A DNA stretch of 64,000 nt. Origin: Sphingomonadales bacterium UBA7471. GTDB taxonomy: Bacteria; Pseudomonadota; Alphaproteobacteria; Sphingomonadales; Sphingomonadaceae. Positions within the stretch are counted from its first letter, which is position 1, and every line of letters begins with the position of its first letter. The notes under the pieces were generated by a model. The model was not told where the DNA came from and did no database searches. It saw only the letters and a list, made by a program, of their open reading frames with translations. The stretch is taken from the NCBI GenBank assembly GCA_002479765.1, contig DLOZ01000018.1:130559-194558 (forward strand), in the 5' to 3' direction. A program made the translations under genes and the position numbers. Below, one piece after another: positions 9,484 through 17,995 of the stretch.

Positions 9484-9506
9484 CATTATGCGTCTATGTT
9501 ATAATG
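9484..9506. promoter_or_regulatory. LysR-type T-N11-A dyad overlapping a perfect -10 box
   Basis: CATTAT (9484-9489) and ATAATG (9501-9506) are exact inverted repeats separated by 11 nt, giving the classical LysR T-N11-A arrangement in the divergent promoter. The right arm overlaps a perfect TATAAT (9500-9505) just 5 nt before the LysR start codon, so the regulator mRNA would be leaderless or nearly so, and binding would repress its own gene. A second, shorter palindrome TTCAAATTGAA lies at 9462-9472, nearer the lyase gene. The sites are seen in the sequence; which protein binds is inferred. Confidence 0.55.
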
Positions 9507-9510
9507 GCTC

Positions 9511-10434
9511 ATGAATCTGAGCCTCATTGAAGCCTTCAATGCCGTCATGCGAACCGGCTCAACCACCAAGGGCGCCGAGCTGATGGGCGTTTCGCAGCCA
9601 GCAATCAGCAGGTCATTGAAACGGTTGGAAGACGTGACGCGGTTGAAGCTGTTCGAGCGTGCCGGCCCCAGATTGATCCCGACGCCGGAAGCCCATCTGC
9701 TTTATCAGGAGATACTCGACACTTATGTCGGTATGGATCGCCTTAAACAGGCGGTGGCGCGCATCCGCGCGGTCGGAACGGGATCGTTGCGGATAGCGAC
9801 TTCAGCTGCTTTGGGGCTCTCGCTCGCCCCGCGCGTTATCAAGCTTTTCATCGACCGGCATCCTGGAGTGACAGTAACCTTCGAGATCGCGAATTCGAGC
9901 ATCGTCCGCAATCTTATCGCAAGCGGAACGCACGATATCGGCTTGTGCGCCGATGAAATCGATACGACCAATGTGATGACTGAGCCGTTCATTGCAACGC
10001 GCGGGATCTGCGTGATGCCAGAAGCCCACCCGCTGGCGGCGCTCGAAACCATCACCCCGATCGACCTCGATGGCGTGCCGCTGGTTTCGCTCGCGCCCGA
10101 CGACACGGCGCGCAAGCAACTCGACACGGCATTGCGCGGTGCGGGCTCGCAACCCAAGATCGTTGTTGAAACCCAGTTTGCAGCGAGCGTCTGCCAGCTC
10201 GTTGCCGAGGGCGCCGGCGTCGGCCTGACCAACGCGATGGCTTTTGTCGCCAGCGAATTTGAAAATCGGGGTCTGATCGCACGCGCTTTTGAGCCGTCGA
10301 TTACGTTTCGCGCGTTGCTGATTCAACCGCCGCAGCGTGCAAGGTCGCGACAGTTGGACGACCTGCTCCATATTCTGTTGAAGGAACGCGACGCATTGGC
10401 CCTTGCCTGCGAAAGCCGCTTCGGCAAGGTCTGA
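9511..10434 (+). CDS. LysR-family transcriptional regulator
   Basis: 307-residue LysR regulator. The N-terminal winged HTH is canonical ('LIEAFNAVMRTGSTTKGAELMGVSQPAISRSLKRLED'), followed by the linker helix and an effector domain with 'GSLRIATSAALGLSLAPRVIKLF' and 'HDIGLCADEID'. It is transcribed divergently from the lyase/aap/aspartase operon, so it probably controls that operon and itself. No good Shine-Dalgarno precedes the ATG, while a TATAAT ends 5 nt before it, consistent with a leaderless message. The effector is unknown; an amino acid is the obvious candidate. Confidence 0.9.
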   Translation: MNLSLIEAFNAVMRTGSTTKGAELMGVSQPAISRSLKRLEDVTRLKLFERAGPRLIPTPEAHLLYQEILDTYVGMDRLKQAVARIRAVGTGSLRIATSAALGLSLAPRVIKLFIDRHPGVTVTFEIANSSIVRNLIASGTHDIGLCADEIDTTNVMTEPFIATRGICVMPEAHPLAALETITPIDLDGVPLVSLAPDDTARKQLDTALRGAGSQPKIVVETQFAASVCQLVAEGAGVGLTNAMAFVASEFENRGLIARAFEPSITFRALLIQPPQRARSRQLDDLLHILLKERDALALACESRFGKV

Positions 10435-10465
10435 TGGCTGGGTATATCCGAGCGTTTTTGACGCG

Positions 10466-10948
10466 TTAAGCGTAGTCGGCAAGCTGAAATTGTGCGCTCA
10501 CTTCCACAGCTGCGCCGAACGGCAGACTGACTACGCCAATAGCTGCACGAGCGTGACGCCCCTTTTCACCAAGAACGCTTACCAAAAGATCCGAGGCACC
10601 ATTGATCACGGTCGAATGTTCCTCGAATGAAGAGGTGGAACGGACAAATCCTGAAATCTGGATGCAACCTGCCAACCGGCCAAAATCCCCGCCGACTGCT
10701 TCCTTGAGAACCGCAAGCACAGCAATGGCGCACAGCCGTGCCGCTTCCACCCCCTGGTCGATGGGCAATCCGTCGCCAAGACATCCAGTCAACAGCCCAT
10801 CGGCTCCACGCGGCAACTGCCCCGAAATTGTGACCACCCCCTTATGCGAGGTAAAGGGGACATAATTTGCCACCGGCGGCGGCACATGCGGCAAGGCAAT
10901 ACCCAGTTTGGCAAGTTGGCGATCAACCATATTCATGTCTGCATCCAT
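10466..10948 (-). CDS. RidA-family (YjgF/UK114) imine/enamine deaminase
   Basis: Protein of 156-160 residues in the RidA/YjgF superfamily, longer than classic RidA (about 128). The family pattern is visible: 'PPPVANYVPFTSHKGVVTISGQLP', 'VEAARLCAIAVLAVLKEAVGG', 'SFEEHSTVINGASDLLVSVLG' and the closing 'ARAAIGVVSLPFGAAVEVSAQF', where canonical RidA has R-x-A-x-x-V-x-x-LP-x-x-A-x-V-E. RidA enzymes hydrolyse reactive enamines/imines released by PLP enzymes, which fits the lyase at 8207. The start is uncertain between ATG 10948 and 10936. It sits between LysR (convergent) and the TonB receptor, 30 nt downstream of the receptor stop and possibly in its transcript. Confidence 0.82.
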   Translation of the reverse strand: MDADMNMVDRQLAKLGIALPHVPPPVANYVPFTSHKGVVTISGQLPRGADGLLTGCLGDGLPIDQGVEAARLCAIAVLAVLKEAVGGDFGRLAGCIQISGFVRSTSSFEEHSTVINGASDLLVSVLGEKGRHARAAIGVVSLPFGAAVEVSAQFQLADYA

Positions 10949-10978
10949 GTCGGTTGATCGCCCCGTGCATCTGGAGCT

Positions 10979-13486
10979 TCAGAACTTTGCCGTGCCGCGA
11001 ACATACCAGAACCCGCCGCTGAACCCGAAAGGCGAGAATTGCGGATAGACGATACCGTTATTGTTTTGGCCGATCCGGCGATCCTTGTCTGGATAGACAT
11101 CGAACACATTGTCGGCACCGACCGCCAGACGGAAAGTATCGTTGATATCATAACCCAGTTCGAGGTCGACGAGGATCTTGGAACTGAAAGTTTGATCAAA
11201 GGAGTTGGCGGTCGGCACCGCGTTGGCGACCGCATCGGTCCATTTGCCGTAATAGCTCCCTCTCACGAGCGCTGAAAAAGGTCCCTTTTCGAGATTGGCC
11301 GACACATTACCGCGCCATTTCGGATTGAACGCGCCGATTTCGATGCGGCGCTCGCGGTCAACGGCGCGCGCATCACGGATATTGGTAACAGCGCTGGAGG
11401 TGTAATTGAGTGACGCGGTCAGCCCCAGATTGAACCCGCTGTCGAAACGCCACGTTTTGGCAAAAACCGCGTCGAAGCCCTCGGTTTTGGAGTCGAAGAA
11501 ATTACCAAAGAACCGAACGGATTGAACGTCGCCAGGATTGATCCCTCGGGCAAGCATTGCCGCGCGATCAGCGGCAGATATGGGAATGCGCGATGTAAGC
11601 GCGATACGCTGATCGACCTTGATGTTGAAATAGTCGAGCGTGAATATCCATCCGCCAGGCAGGTCAAAGACGATGCCCGCCGCTATATTCTTGGACTTCT
11701 CGCGGTCGAGCGGTTGCGCGCCATAAAACAGGGCAACAGGATCGGTCGGCGGCCGTGTGGCCGTGAGCAATAGTCCGCCGGTCACGAGATCGATATTGGT
11801 CGCGACGTCCGAGATGTTTGACTGCCCTGGCGTCGGCGCACGGAAACCGGTGCTGTAAGATGCGCGCAGGGCCAGCCAGTCGGTCAATTCATAGCGCCCC
11901 GACACCTTCCAGTTAAACGTACTGCCGAAGTCCGAAAAATCTTCGTAACGGCCGGCAACGCCCAGCGTCAGACCGTTGGCGATCTCGCCTTCGACATCCA
12001 GATAAGCCGCCCAGTTCGACCGGGAGAATGTGCCTGCGGTCGATGGATCGTAGCCCGGAAAACCCGATGAGCCGACTGCGAGACCGGTCGGAAGACCGGT
12101 GTTCGGATCGATAACACGAGCGAACGGACCGGCGACATAGGAAGCGACATCACCGGCAGTGATCTCGAATGTCTCGCGCCGGAATTCACCGCCAAAAGCG
12201 ATATTCAGCGGCTCGAAAAACCCGACCTCCCACGGATAGACAAAGTCCGCATGAAACTGCGTTTCACGCTGTTCGACTTTGCCCGGATTGAAACTCGTCG
12301 GCGAATTCGGGCCGAGTGACGGATTGACGGTATTGGAGAGCCGGTATTTGATGCTATTCTGCGCAAGGACCGCGCTGAAGTCGTAACTCAAGCCCCCAGT
12401 CTCGCCCTTCAGCCCGCCCGCGAGGCTGAGATCTTTGATTTCGGTTCCAAAGATCGGGGTGAAGCCACCGGGAAACTGCGTCGCAAAAGTAAAGCGCGGC
12501 CCGCCCAGCGTCGTATTGAGCGGTACACTCCTAAAAATGTCGGTTCGAGTGACAGGGTTTCGATAGAAGAATTCCGTGTCGCCCGTGCTCCAACTGTAAT
12601 TGCCGAAGAGATAGGCTGTCGCGCTATCGGAGGCTTGCACTTCGGAGTTGATAAACAGCCGCGCGGACTCGGTGTTCACATTGCCCCAACGCTGCGCGGG
12701 CACGGGAACAGCTGTGTTCCCCGCATTGATGAGCGCTTGGGCGTCTGGGCGCTGGGCGCCGCGTGACGTCGGTTTGGCGCGAACATATTCGCCGCTTATA
12801 TTGAAGAAGCCGTCGGCTGTCAGGGGAAGACCAGCATTGGCCTGAAGGGTCAAGTCTTGCCCGTCGCCTTCATAATATTGGCCATATCTGGCGCTAACCG
12901 TCAGTCCGTCGCGGTCATCCTTGAGCCGGAAGTTGATAACGCCCGCAATGGCGTCCGAGCCATATTGCGCCGCCGCACCGTCTCGCAGTACTTCGATGCT
13001 CTTGATGGCATTCGACGGGATTGTTGACAGGTCAGCGCCTTGCGCTCCAGCCGCGAGCGGCTGATTGGTGATCTGAACGAGAGCGGACCGGTGGCGGCGC
13101 TTGTTGTTGACCAGCACCAAGGTTTGATCAGGCGGAAGGCCGCGCAGGCTGAACGGTCGGACAAAGGCAGATCCGTCCTGCGCGACGAACTTCTGGACAT
13201 TCAGCGAAGGCACGGCGGTTTTCAGCGCATCGTTGAGATTGGACGATCCCTGCCGCTCAAGCGTGTCGCTCGAAACGATATCAACGGGTCGCGCCGATTC
13301 GATTGCTGTCACGCCGTCGCGACGGGTTCCGGTTACAATGATTTCTTGGCCCGCAGCGTCTTCGGCTTGCGGCTCTGTATCCTGCGCCGTTGCGGGGGCG
13401 CAAGCGATGAACACACCTGAGACCAATGAGAGTACTGAAGCTGAATGTTTTAAAGCCCGACCAGTGGTCCCAATATCTTTGGCCAT
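10979..13486 (-). CDS. TonB-dependent outer-membrane receptor
   Basis: About 835 residues: N-terminal signal peptide ('ALKHSASVLSLVSGVFIACAPATAQ'), a TonB-box-like 'GQEIIVTGTRRDGV', a plug domain ('SSDTLERQGSSNLNDALKTAVPS', 'RGLPPDQTLVLVNNKRRHRSA', 'EVLRDGAAAQYGSDAIAGVINFRLK') and a 22-strand barrel ending in aromatic 'YVRGTAKF'. The 'RRHRSAL' plug motif is common in receptors of sphingomonads and related proteobacteria. I use ATG 13486 with an AAAGGGGACGG ribosome site rather than 13507. It is transcribed toward RidA. The neighbourhood suggests an amino-acid or peptide-related nutrient, but the substrate cannot be read from the sequence. Confidence 0.92.
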   Translation of the reverse strand: MAKDIGTTGRALKHSASVLSLVSGVFIACAPATAQDTEPQAEDAAGQEIIVTGTRRDGVTAIESARPVDIVSSDTLERQGSSNLNDALKTAVPSLNVQKFVAQDGSAFVRPFSLRGLPPDQTLVLVNNKRRHRSALVQITNQPLAAGAQGADLSTIPSNAIKSIEVLRDGAAAQYGSDAIAGVINFRLKDDRDGLTVSARYGQYYEGDGQDLTLQANAGLPLTADGFFNISGEYVRAKPTSRGAQRPDAQALINAGNTAVPVPAQRWGNVNTESARLFINSEVQASDSATAYLFGNYSWSTGDTEFFYRNPVTRTDIFRSVPLNTTLGGPRFTFATQFPGGFTPIFGTEIKDLSLAGGLKGETGGLSYDFSAVLAQNSIKYRLSNTVNPSLGPNSPTSFNPGKVEQRETQFHADFVYPWEVGFFEPLNIAFGGEFRRETFEITAGDVASYVAGPFARVIDPNTGLPTGLAVGSSGFPGYDPSTAGTFSRSNWAAYLDVEGEIANGLTLGVAGRYEDFSDFGSTFNWKVSGRYELTDWLALRASYSTGFRAPTPGQSNISDVATNIDLVTGGLLLTATRPPTDPVALFYGAQPLDREKSKNIAAGIVFDLPGGWIFTLDYFNIKVDQRIALTSRIPISAADRAAMLARGINPGDVQSVRFFGNFFDSKTEGFDAVFAKTWRFDSGFNLGLTASLNYTSSAVTNIRDARAVDRERRIEIGAFNPKWRGNVSANLEKGPFSALVRGSYYGKWTDAVANAVPTANSFDQTFSSKILVDLELGYDINDTFRLAVGADNVFDVYPDKDRRIGQNNNGIVYPQFSPFGFSGGFWYVRGTAKF

Positions 13487-13695
13487 TTTCCGTCCCCTTT
13501 CCCTCATCGGCCAGCCCTGCCCGCAAAACCATATCGGAAGATCGCTGCCGGTTGATTGTCACAATCGTATTGGGCAACTGTTAGCCTAACTTCAAATACG
13601 GTTATTGCGGCATATTATGCAGAATTGATATAATTGCGAAGAAATCTTAGGTCTGTTGGCAATGCTTCCATGTTGGTGAGCTCTGCGGTCAAGCG

Positions 13696-13742
13696 CAATC
13701 ATTAACGCTAATGAGAACTGCTTGCATTAGCGTTAATGATTG
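13696..13742. promoter_or_regulatory. Nested 18-bp inverted repeat: double operator before FecA-like receptor
   Basis: Arms 13696-13713 and 13725-13742 are perfect reverse complements (18 bp each), separated by 11 nt. Each arm itself contains a near-perfect dyad of the form CATTA-R-CG-Y-TAATG, centred on CG at 13706.5 and 13731.5, so the element is two similar operators 25 bp apart in opposite orientation. It lies 38 nt before the GTG start of the receptor gene. A central CG with flanking TTA/TAA resembles LacI- or TetR-family operators; no such regulator is encoded in the window. A perfect stem of this length could also act in RNA. Confidence 0.7.
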
Positions 13743-13779
13743 GTATTGGTTAGTCGAAGGTCAAGCCAAAGGAGTAATC

Positions 13780-15996
13780 GTGCGCTTTCTATCATCAGAG
13801 AAAAATGGCTGCCGCCGACTATCCTTGGTCGCTGCTCTTGCGGTTCCGACGGGCATCGCTTTCCCTCAGTATGCCTGTGCAGCGGACGACACTGCGACCA
13901 ATGATCCCGACCATATCCTGGTCGTAGCGGAACGCTTGGACGATCCGGCGGCTGGTGCAAGCAGCTTGCTGAGCCAGACCGAACTCGAAAATGCCCGTGT
14001 TTTCAATATCAATGAAGCACTGCGCAAGGTCCCGGGTCTTGTTGTGCGTGATGAAGAAGGCATTGGCCTGCGCCCAAATATCGGGGTTCGCGGGCTCAAC
14101 CCTACCCGGTCGACCAAGATCCTTCTGCTCGAGGATGGCATTCCGCTAACCTATGGCCCTTATGGTGATAACGCATCCTACTACCATCCTCCCATTGACC
14201 GCTTTGCTGCGATCGAAGTGCTAAAAGGCTCCGGACAAATCCTCTATGGTCCGCACACTGTTGGTGCGGTCATCAACTATGTCACTCCACCGGTTCCGGA
14301 TGTGTTTTCCGGCAACGTCCGGGCATCTCTAGGCAATCGCGATTTTTACGATGTGACAGCAAGCATCGGTGGCCCCCTCGGGTCCGACACCGGGGTGAAT
14401 CTTAACGTGACCCGTAAAGCCAGCGACGGATCGCGCGACAATCTGCACAGCGCCCTCACCGACCTCAACATCAAGCTGGAGCAACAATTGGGCGCGGCCC
14501 ACACGATCACGCTTCGGGCCAGCATGTATGATGAAAACAGCCGCCAAACCTATAGCGGACTGACGCTCGCCGAATACCGCTTCGATCCGAGATACAACCC
14601 TTTCGTCAACGACCGGTTCAATACCCGGCGCTATGGACTGTCAGCCACCCATGACTGGGGTCTGGCCGATGAATTGAAGCTCAAAACCACCGCCTTCTAT
14701 AGCTATTTTGACCGCAATTGGTGGCGTCAGTCTTCAAATTCGTCGCAACGCCCCAGCGATTCGAGCGACGCCGCCTGCGGTGCAGCAATCATTCTGCCGA
14801 ACGGTGTTTCGAGCATGCCCAATCTGTCGACCAGCTGTGGTACCGAAGGGCGGTTGAGGACCTATAATGTTTACGGGCTCGAACCGCGCCTGTCGTGGAC
14901 ACCGGGCTGGGGGCAGATCGACGCCGGCGTCCGCATCCAGAGAGAGACGCAGGACCGCCGCCAGATCAACGCCGACACGCCGAACGGGCGAACGGCAGGG
15001 ACCGGGCCAAATGGCGGCATCAGGGAGTCGAGCTTCCGTGAAATCAATGCCTATTCCGGTTTTGTGCAGGCGCGGCTGGATTTAGGGAAGCTCGCCATCA
15101 CGCCAGGCGTCAGGGTTGAAAACATCAATTACCGTCGCAACGAACGCCTGACCGCGATTCAGGGCAAAACTTCGGTGACCGAAGTCATACCGGGTATCGG
15201 GCTGACCTGGCGGCCTTCTGACCGGGTTACGCTTTTCGGCGGTGTCCATCGCGGTTTCTCGCCACCGGGTGTCGCTGACATTGTCACGGCTGCTGGCGGG
15301 ACGCTCGATCTCGACGCCGAAAAAAGCTGGAACTACGAACTGGGCTTCCGGGCGCAGCCGACTGACGGGTTAGGCATCGAAGGCACGTTATTCAGGCTGG
15401 ATTTTTCGAACCAAGTCATTCCCGGAAGTATCGCGGCGGGCAACCCCGCAGGCGCGGTAAACGCTGGAAAGAGCCTGCATCAGGGTCTGGAATTTCTGGC
15501 CACTGGCGATACGCGTGCAGCAGGCCTGACCGAGGGCTGGGCGCTAACCGGTCGCATCGCATGGACATGGCTTGCCGATGCAAAATTTGCAGCTAATCGG
15601 TGTGAGCTTCTGGCGGGTTCGGCCGCAATGGCGCCTTGCGATGCGGGCGAAGTCAATGTGCGCGGACGAAGGTTGCCTTATGCGCCCGAGCATACCATCA
15701 CGGCAATGCTCGGTTTTGATGCAGGCCCGATCCGCGCCGAAGCGGAATATGTCTACGTTGCATCGCAATTCGGGGATAATCTGAACACGGTCGCAATCTC
15801 CGCCAACGGGCAGAGGGGACAGATTCCATCATACGGAATCTGGAATGTGGCGCTGAATTGGGATGTCGGTGATCGACTAACGCTGTTCGCCACCGTCAAG
15901 AATGTGGCCAACAAGACCTACATCGTCGACTTGATTCGCGGCATTCTGCCCGGCAGCCCACGGCTGGTGCAAGTGGGCGGGTCAGTTCGCTTCTAG
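13780..15996 (+). CDS. TonB-dependent receptor, FecA-like (ferric-siderophore type)
   Basis: 738 residues from GTG 13780, chosen because AAAGGAG lies 6 nt upstream; the open frame continues upstream to 13711 but would run through the palindromic operator. It has a signal peptide ending near 'PQYACA', a TonB-box-like 'DHILVVAERL', and a plug with 'NVRGLNPTRSTKILLLEDGIPLTYGPYG'-like features: 'GVRGLNPTRSTKILLLED' and 'IEVLKGSGQILYGPHTVGAVINYVTPP', which match the FecA subgroup of ferric-citrate receptors. It ends in a canonical barrel terminus 'LVQVGGSVRF'. No signalling domain precedes the plug, so it is a transport-only receptor. Ferric dicitrate is the family default, but other ferric chelates are possible. 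Confidence 0.9.
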   Translation: MRFLSSEKNGCRRLSLVAALAVPTGIAFPQYACAADDTATNDPDHILVVAERLDDPAAGASSLLSQTELENARVFNINEALRKVPGLVVRDEEGIGLRPNIGVRGLNPTRSTKILLLEDGIPLTYGPYGDNASYYHPPIDRFAAIEVLKGSGQILYGPHTVGAVINYVTPPVPDVFSGNVRASLGNRDFYDVTASIGGPLGSDTGVNLNVTRKASDGSRDNLHSALTDLNIKLEQQLGAAHTITLRASMYDENSRQTYSGLTLAEYRFDPRYNPFVNDRFNTRRYGLSATHDWGLADELKLKTTAFYSYFDRNWWRQSSNSSQRPSDSSDAACGAAIILPNGVSSMPNLSTSCGTEGRLRTYNVYGLEPRLSWTPGWGQIDAGVRIQRETQDRRQINADTPNGRTAGTGPNGGIRESSFREINAYSGFVQARLDLGKLAITPGVRVENINYRRNERLTAIQGKTSVTEVIPGIGLTWRPSDRVTLFGGVHRGFSPPGVADIVTAAGGTLDLDAEKSWNYELGFRAQPTDGLGIEGTLFRLDFSNQVIPGSIAAGNPAGAVNAGKSLHQGLEFLATGDTRAAGLTEGWALTGRIAWTWLADAKFAANRCELLAGSAAMAPCDAGEVNVRGRRLPYAPEHTITAMLGFDAGPIRAEAEYVYVASQFGDNLNTVAISANGQRGQIPSYGIWNVALNWDVGDRLTLFATVKNVANKTYIVDLIRGILPGSPRLVQVGGSVRF

Positions 15997-16113
15997 GGCT
16001 CAAGGTCCTTCCCAACCCCGGCTTCACGTTGGTAGACAGGCGAATCTAGACCGTTATGGAAGGCCATAGTCCATAAGATCGAGCGTTAATCTGAAGCTTA
16101 CGAAGGGCGGATC

Positions 16114-16653
16114 ATGAGGCTACGATTGTTGTCAGCAGCTGCGTTAGTCTCTTTCGCATCGCCTTTACATGCCAAACCTAGCGACTGGCAGACAGCAAGC
16201 AACGTAGCCGTGTATTCCCTTATGGCACTCTCGATTGGATTGCCAGCGGCGCAGGGTGACAAACCCGGAGCCTTTCAGGCGGCCGGCAGTATTGCCGCCA
16301 CATCGCTCGTGACCGAGGGAATGAAGGAGGCTTTTCCCAAAAGCAGACCTGACGGCTCCGATCGCAAGAGTTTTCCTTCCGGCCATGCGTCGCGGGCTTT
16401 TGCTGCAGCCGCGACGCTCTACAACCGCCAAGGACAGAAAATCGAAATTCCTGCCTTTGTGGTCGCCGGCTTTGTCGGCATCGCGCGGGTTGAAGGAAAG
16501 AAACACTATTGGACTGACGTGGCTGCTGGCGCTGCTCTCGGAACGGCCGCAGGCTTTCTGATAACCAACGCCGCTCCTCCGGGAAATCAGGCAGCCTTGT
16601 CTCCTTGGGTCGAACACAAAGGTGGAGGTTTGAGCCTCGCGATACGTTTCTAG
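16114..16653 (+). CDS. PAP2-family phosphatase, secreted
   Basis: 179-residue acid-phosphatase-like protein with a signal peptide ending 'ASPLHA-KPS'. The three-part PAP2 active site is complete: K71-x6-R78-P79, P88-S-G-H91 and R125-x5-H131-x3-D135. The domain is shorter than phosphatidylglycerophosphatase-type enzymes, and the N-terminal hydrophobic segment may anchor it in the inner membrane facing the periplasm. It is monocistronic, about 115 nt after the FecA-like receptor. Likely substrates are lipid phosphates or undecaprenyl pyrophosphate; this cannot be decided. Confidence 0.85.
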   Translation: MRLRLLSAAALVSFASPLHAKPSDWQTASNVAVYSLMALSIGLPAAQGDKPGAFQAAGSIAATSLVTEGMKEAFPKSRPDGSDRKSFPSGHASRAFAAAATLYNRQGQKIEIPAFVVAGFVGIARVEGKKHYWTDVAAGAALGTAAGFLITNAAPPGNQAALSPWVEHKGGGLSLAIRF

Positions 16654-17046
16654 GATCCGAAATCATCGGCAATATGTCCCACCGCACGGTGATGTCATTA
16701 ACCGTTATCCCGCGAGAAAGCCTGGGACACGACGGAATCTTTAGTCTCGAATGGGCGAGGCGTAAGGTTGAGCGCCTTCTACCGTATGATATACGCAGGT
16801 TCCTCAGCTGATGACGGCTTATTCTTCCAGGCCCAGCCCGTCATTCAGAAACATACCCATCACCAGAATTGAGCAGAACTGCCCGCTGGGCGCATGCCGG
16901 AAATGTTTCGGATTCCAGACATCCTGCTTTTCCAACAATTGCAGGCTGAAGCAGACCTTCACCCGTCGGGTGATATGAGTTTTCTACTCTAAGGACGCCA
17001 CAGACAGATGAGGCAGCCAATTGGGAGTGATGCGTGTGAAACCCAT
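16654..17046. other. Mostly non-coding spacer with one possible 47-codon ORF
   Basis: Nearly 400 bases between the PAP2 gene and the metallohydrolase gene, which reads from the opposite strand. I see no RNA gene and no intrinsic terminator with a T-tract. The only candidate content is the short minus-strand frame at 16819-16962 and the palindrome CACCCGTCGGGTG (16960-16972) at its start. Confidence 0.5.
16819..16962 (-). CDS. Possible 47-residue protein or 3' gene remnant
   Basis: Minus-strand frame beginning at GTG 16962 and ending in TAA at 16819. The translation is protein-like ('LLEKQDVWNPKHFRHAP', then 'SGQFCSILVMGMFLNDGLGL' and two Glu), with an internal hydrophobic run. There is no good ribosome site before the GTG, but a perfect palindrome CACCCGTCGGGTG covers it. 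It may be a real small protein, or the decayed C-terminal end of a larger gene. I do not recognise the family. Confidence 0.25.
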   Translation of the reverse strand: MKVCFSLQLLEKQDVWNPKHFRHAPSGQFCSILVMGMFLNDGLGLEE

Positions 17047-17922
17047 CTATCCCTTAAAGCCGAATTCGACAGGAATCTTGAGATAGCGCACGCCATTGGC
17101 TTCCGCCTTGGGAAAACGACCGGCACGCAAATTGACTTGAATCGCGGGCAGCAGCAATTTCGGCACCGCGAGCGTGGCATCTCTTGCTTCGCGCATTGCT
17201 ACAAATTCATCCTCGCTGATGCCGTCATGGACATGGACGCTTGTGCGGCGCTGTTCACCGACGCTGGTTTCCCAGCGATAGTCGTCTCGGCCCGGTGCTT
17301 TGTAATCGTGGCAAAGAAACAGGCGGGTTTCATCGGGTAAGCTCAGCACGCGCCGGATGGATCGGTAGAGCTGACGCGCATCGCCGCCGGGAAAATCGGC
17401 ACGCGCAGTGCCATAATCGGGCATGAACAGCGTGTCCCCGACAAAGGCGGCATCGCCGATCCGATAGGCGATGTCGGCGGGTGTATGGCCCGGGACATGC
17501 ATTACTTCGACGTCAAGCGTGCCGATGTTGAAGTGCTCGCCATCGGCGAACAGACGGTCGAAATCCGATCCGTCGGTCTCCAGATCCTCGAGCGAGAATA
17601 CTGGGCGGAAGATTGTCTGCACGTCGCGGATATGTTCGCCAATGCCGATTGCCGCCCCGGTTTTCGCCTTGATGTAGGGCGCGGCGGAGAGGTGATCGGC
17701 ATGAGCGTGCGTTTCGAGCACCATGACGATCCGCCAGCTGCGCTCTGCTGCCGTCGAGATTATCCGCTCGGCGGAACGCACATCGGCTCTACCGCTCGCC
17801 AGAACGAAATCCAGGACCGGATCGATGACGGCGGCTTCCCCGGAGGCGGGGTCGGCGACCAGATAACTGATCGTGTTTGCGGGTTCGTCGAAGAACGCTT
17901 CGATCACGGGTTGTTGCGGCAT
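17047..17922 (-). CDS. MBL-fold metallohydrolase, persulfide dioxygenase (ETHE1/Blh)-like
   Basis: 291-residue metallo-beta-lactamase-fold enzyme. The metal-binding motif THAHADH is at residues 71-77, with further ligands in 'VPGHTPADIAYRIGDAAFVGDTLF' (His, Asp) and 'FLCHDYKAPGRDDYRWE' (His). The pattern THAHADHLSA plus the 'CHDY' segment is that of ETHE1-like persulfide dioxygenases and the related Blh proteins, which oxidise glutathione persulfide to sulfite using one Fe(II). Blh-type members often occur near sulfide or redox stress genes; here it is followed by a DsbA/DsbB unit on the same strand, 73 nt away. Hydroxyacylglutathione hydrolase (glyoxalase II) is the main alternative. Confidence 0.85.
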   Translation of the reverse strand: MPQQPVIEAFFDEPANTISYLVADPASGEAAVIDPVLDFVLASGRADVRSAERIISTAAERSWRIVMVLETHAHADHLSAAPYIKAKTGAAIGIGEHIRDVQTIFRPVFSLEDLETDGSDFDRLFADGEHFNIGTLDVEVMHVPGHTPADIAYRIGDAAFVGDTLFMPDYGTARADFPGGDARQLYRSIRRVLSLPDETRLFLCHDYKAPGRDDYRWETSVGEQRRTSVHVHDGISEDEFVAMREARDATLAVPKLLLPAIQVNLRAGRFPKAEANGVRYLKIPVEFGFKG

Positions 17923-17995
17923 GCTGAATTCTGGTGGGTTGTGGCGGTTCGATCCTGGCTCTGCCGGACCCCACTATTTCTATTCGAAGCCGCCT

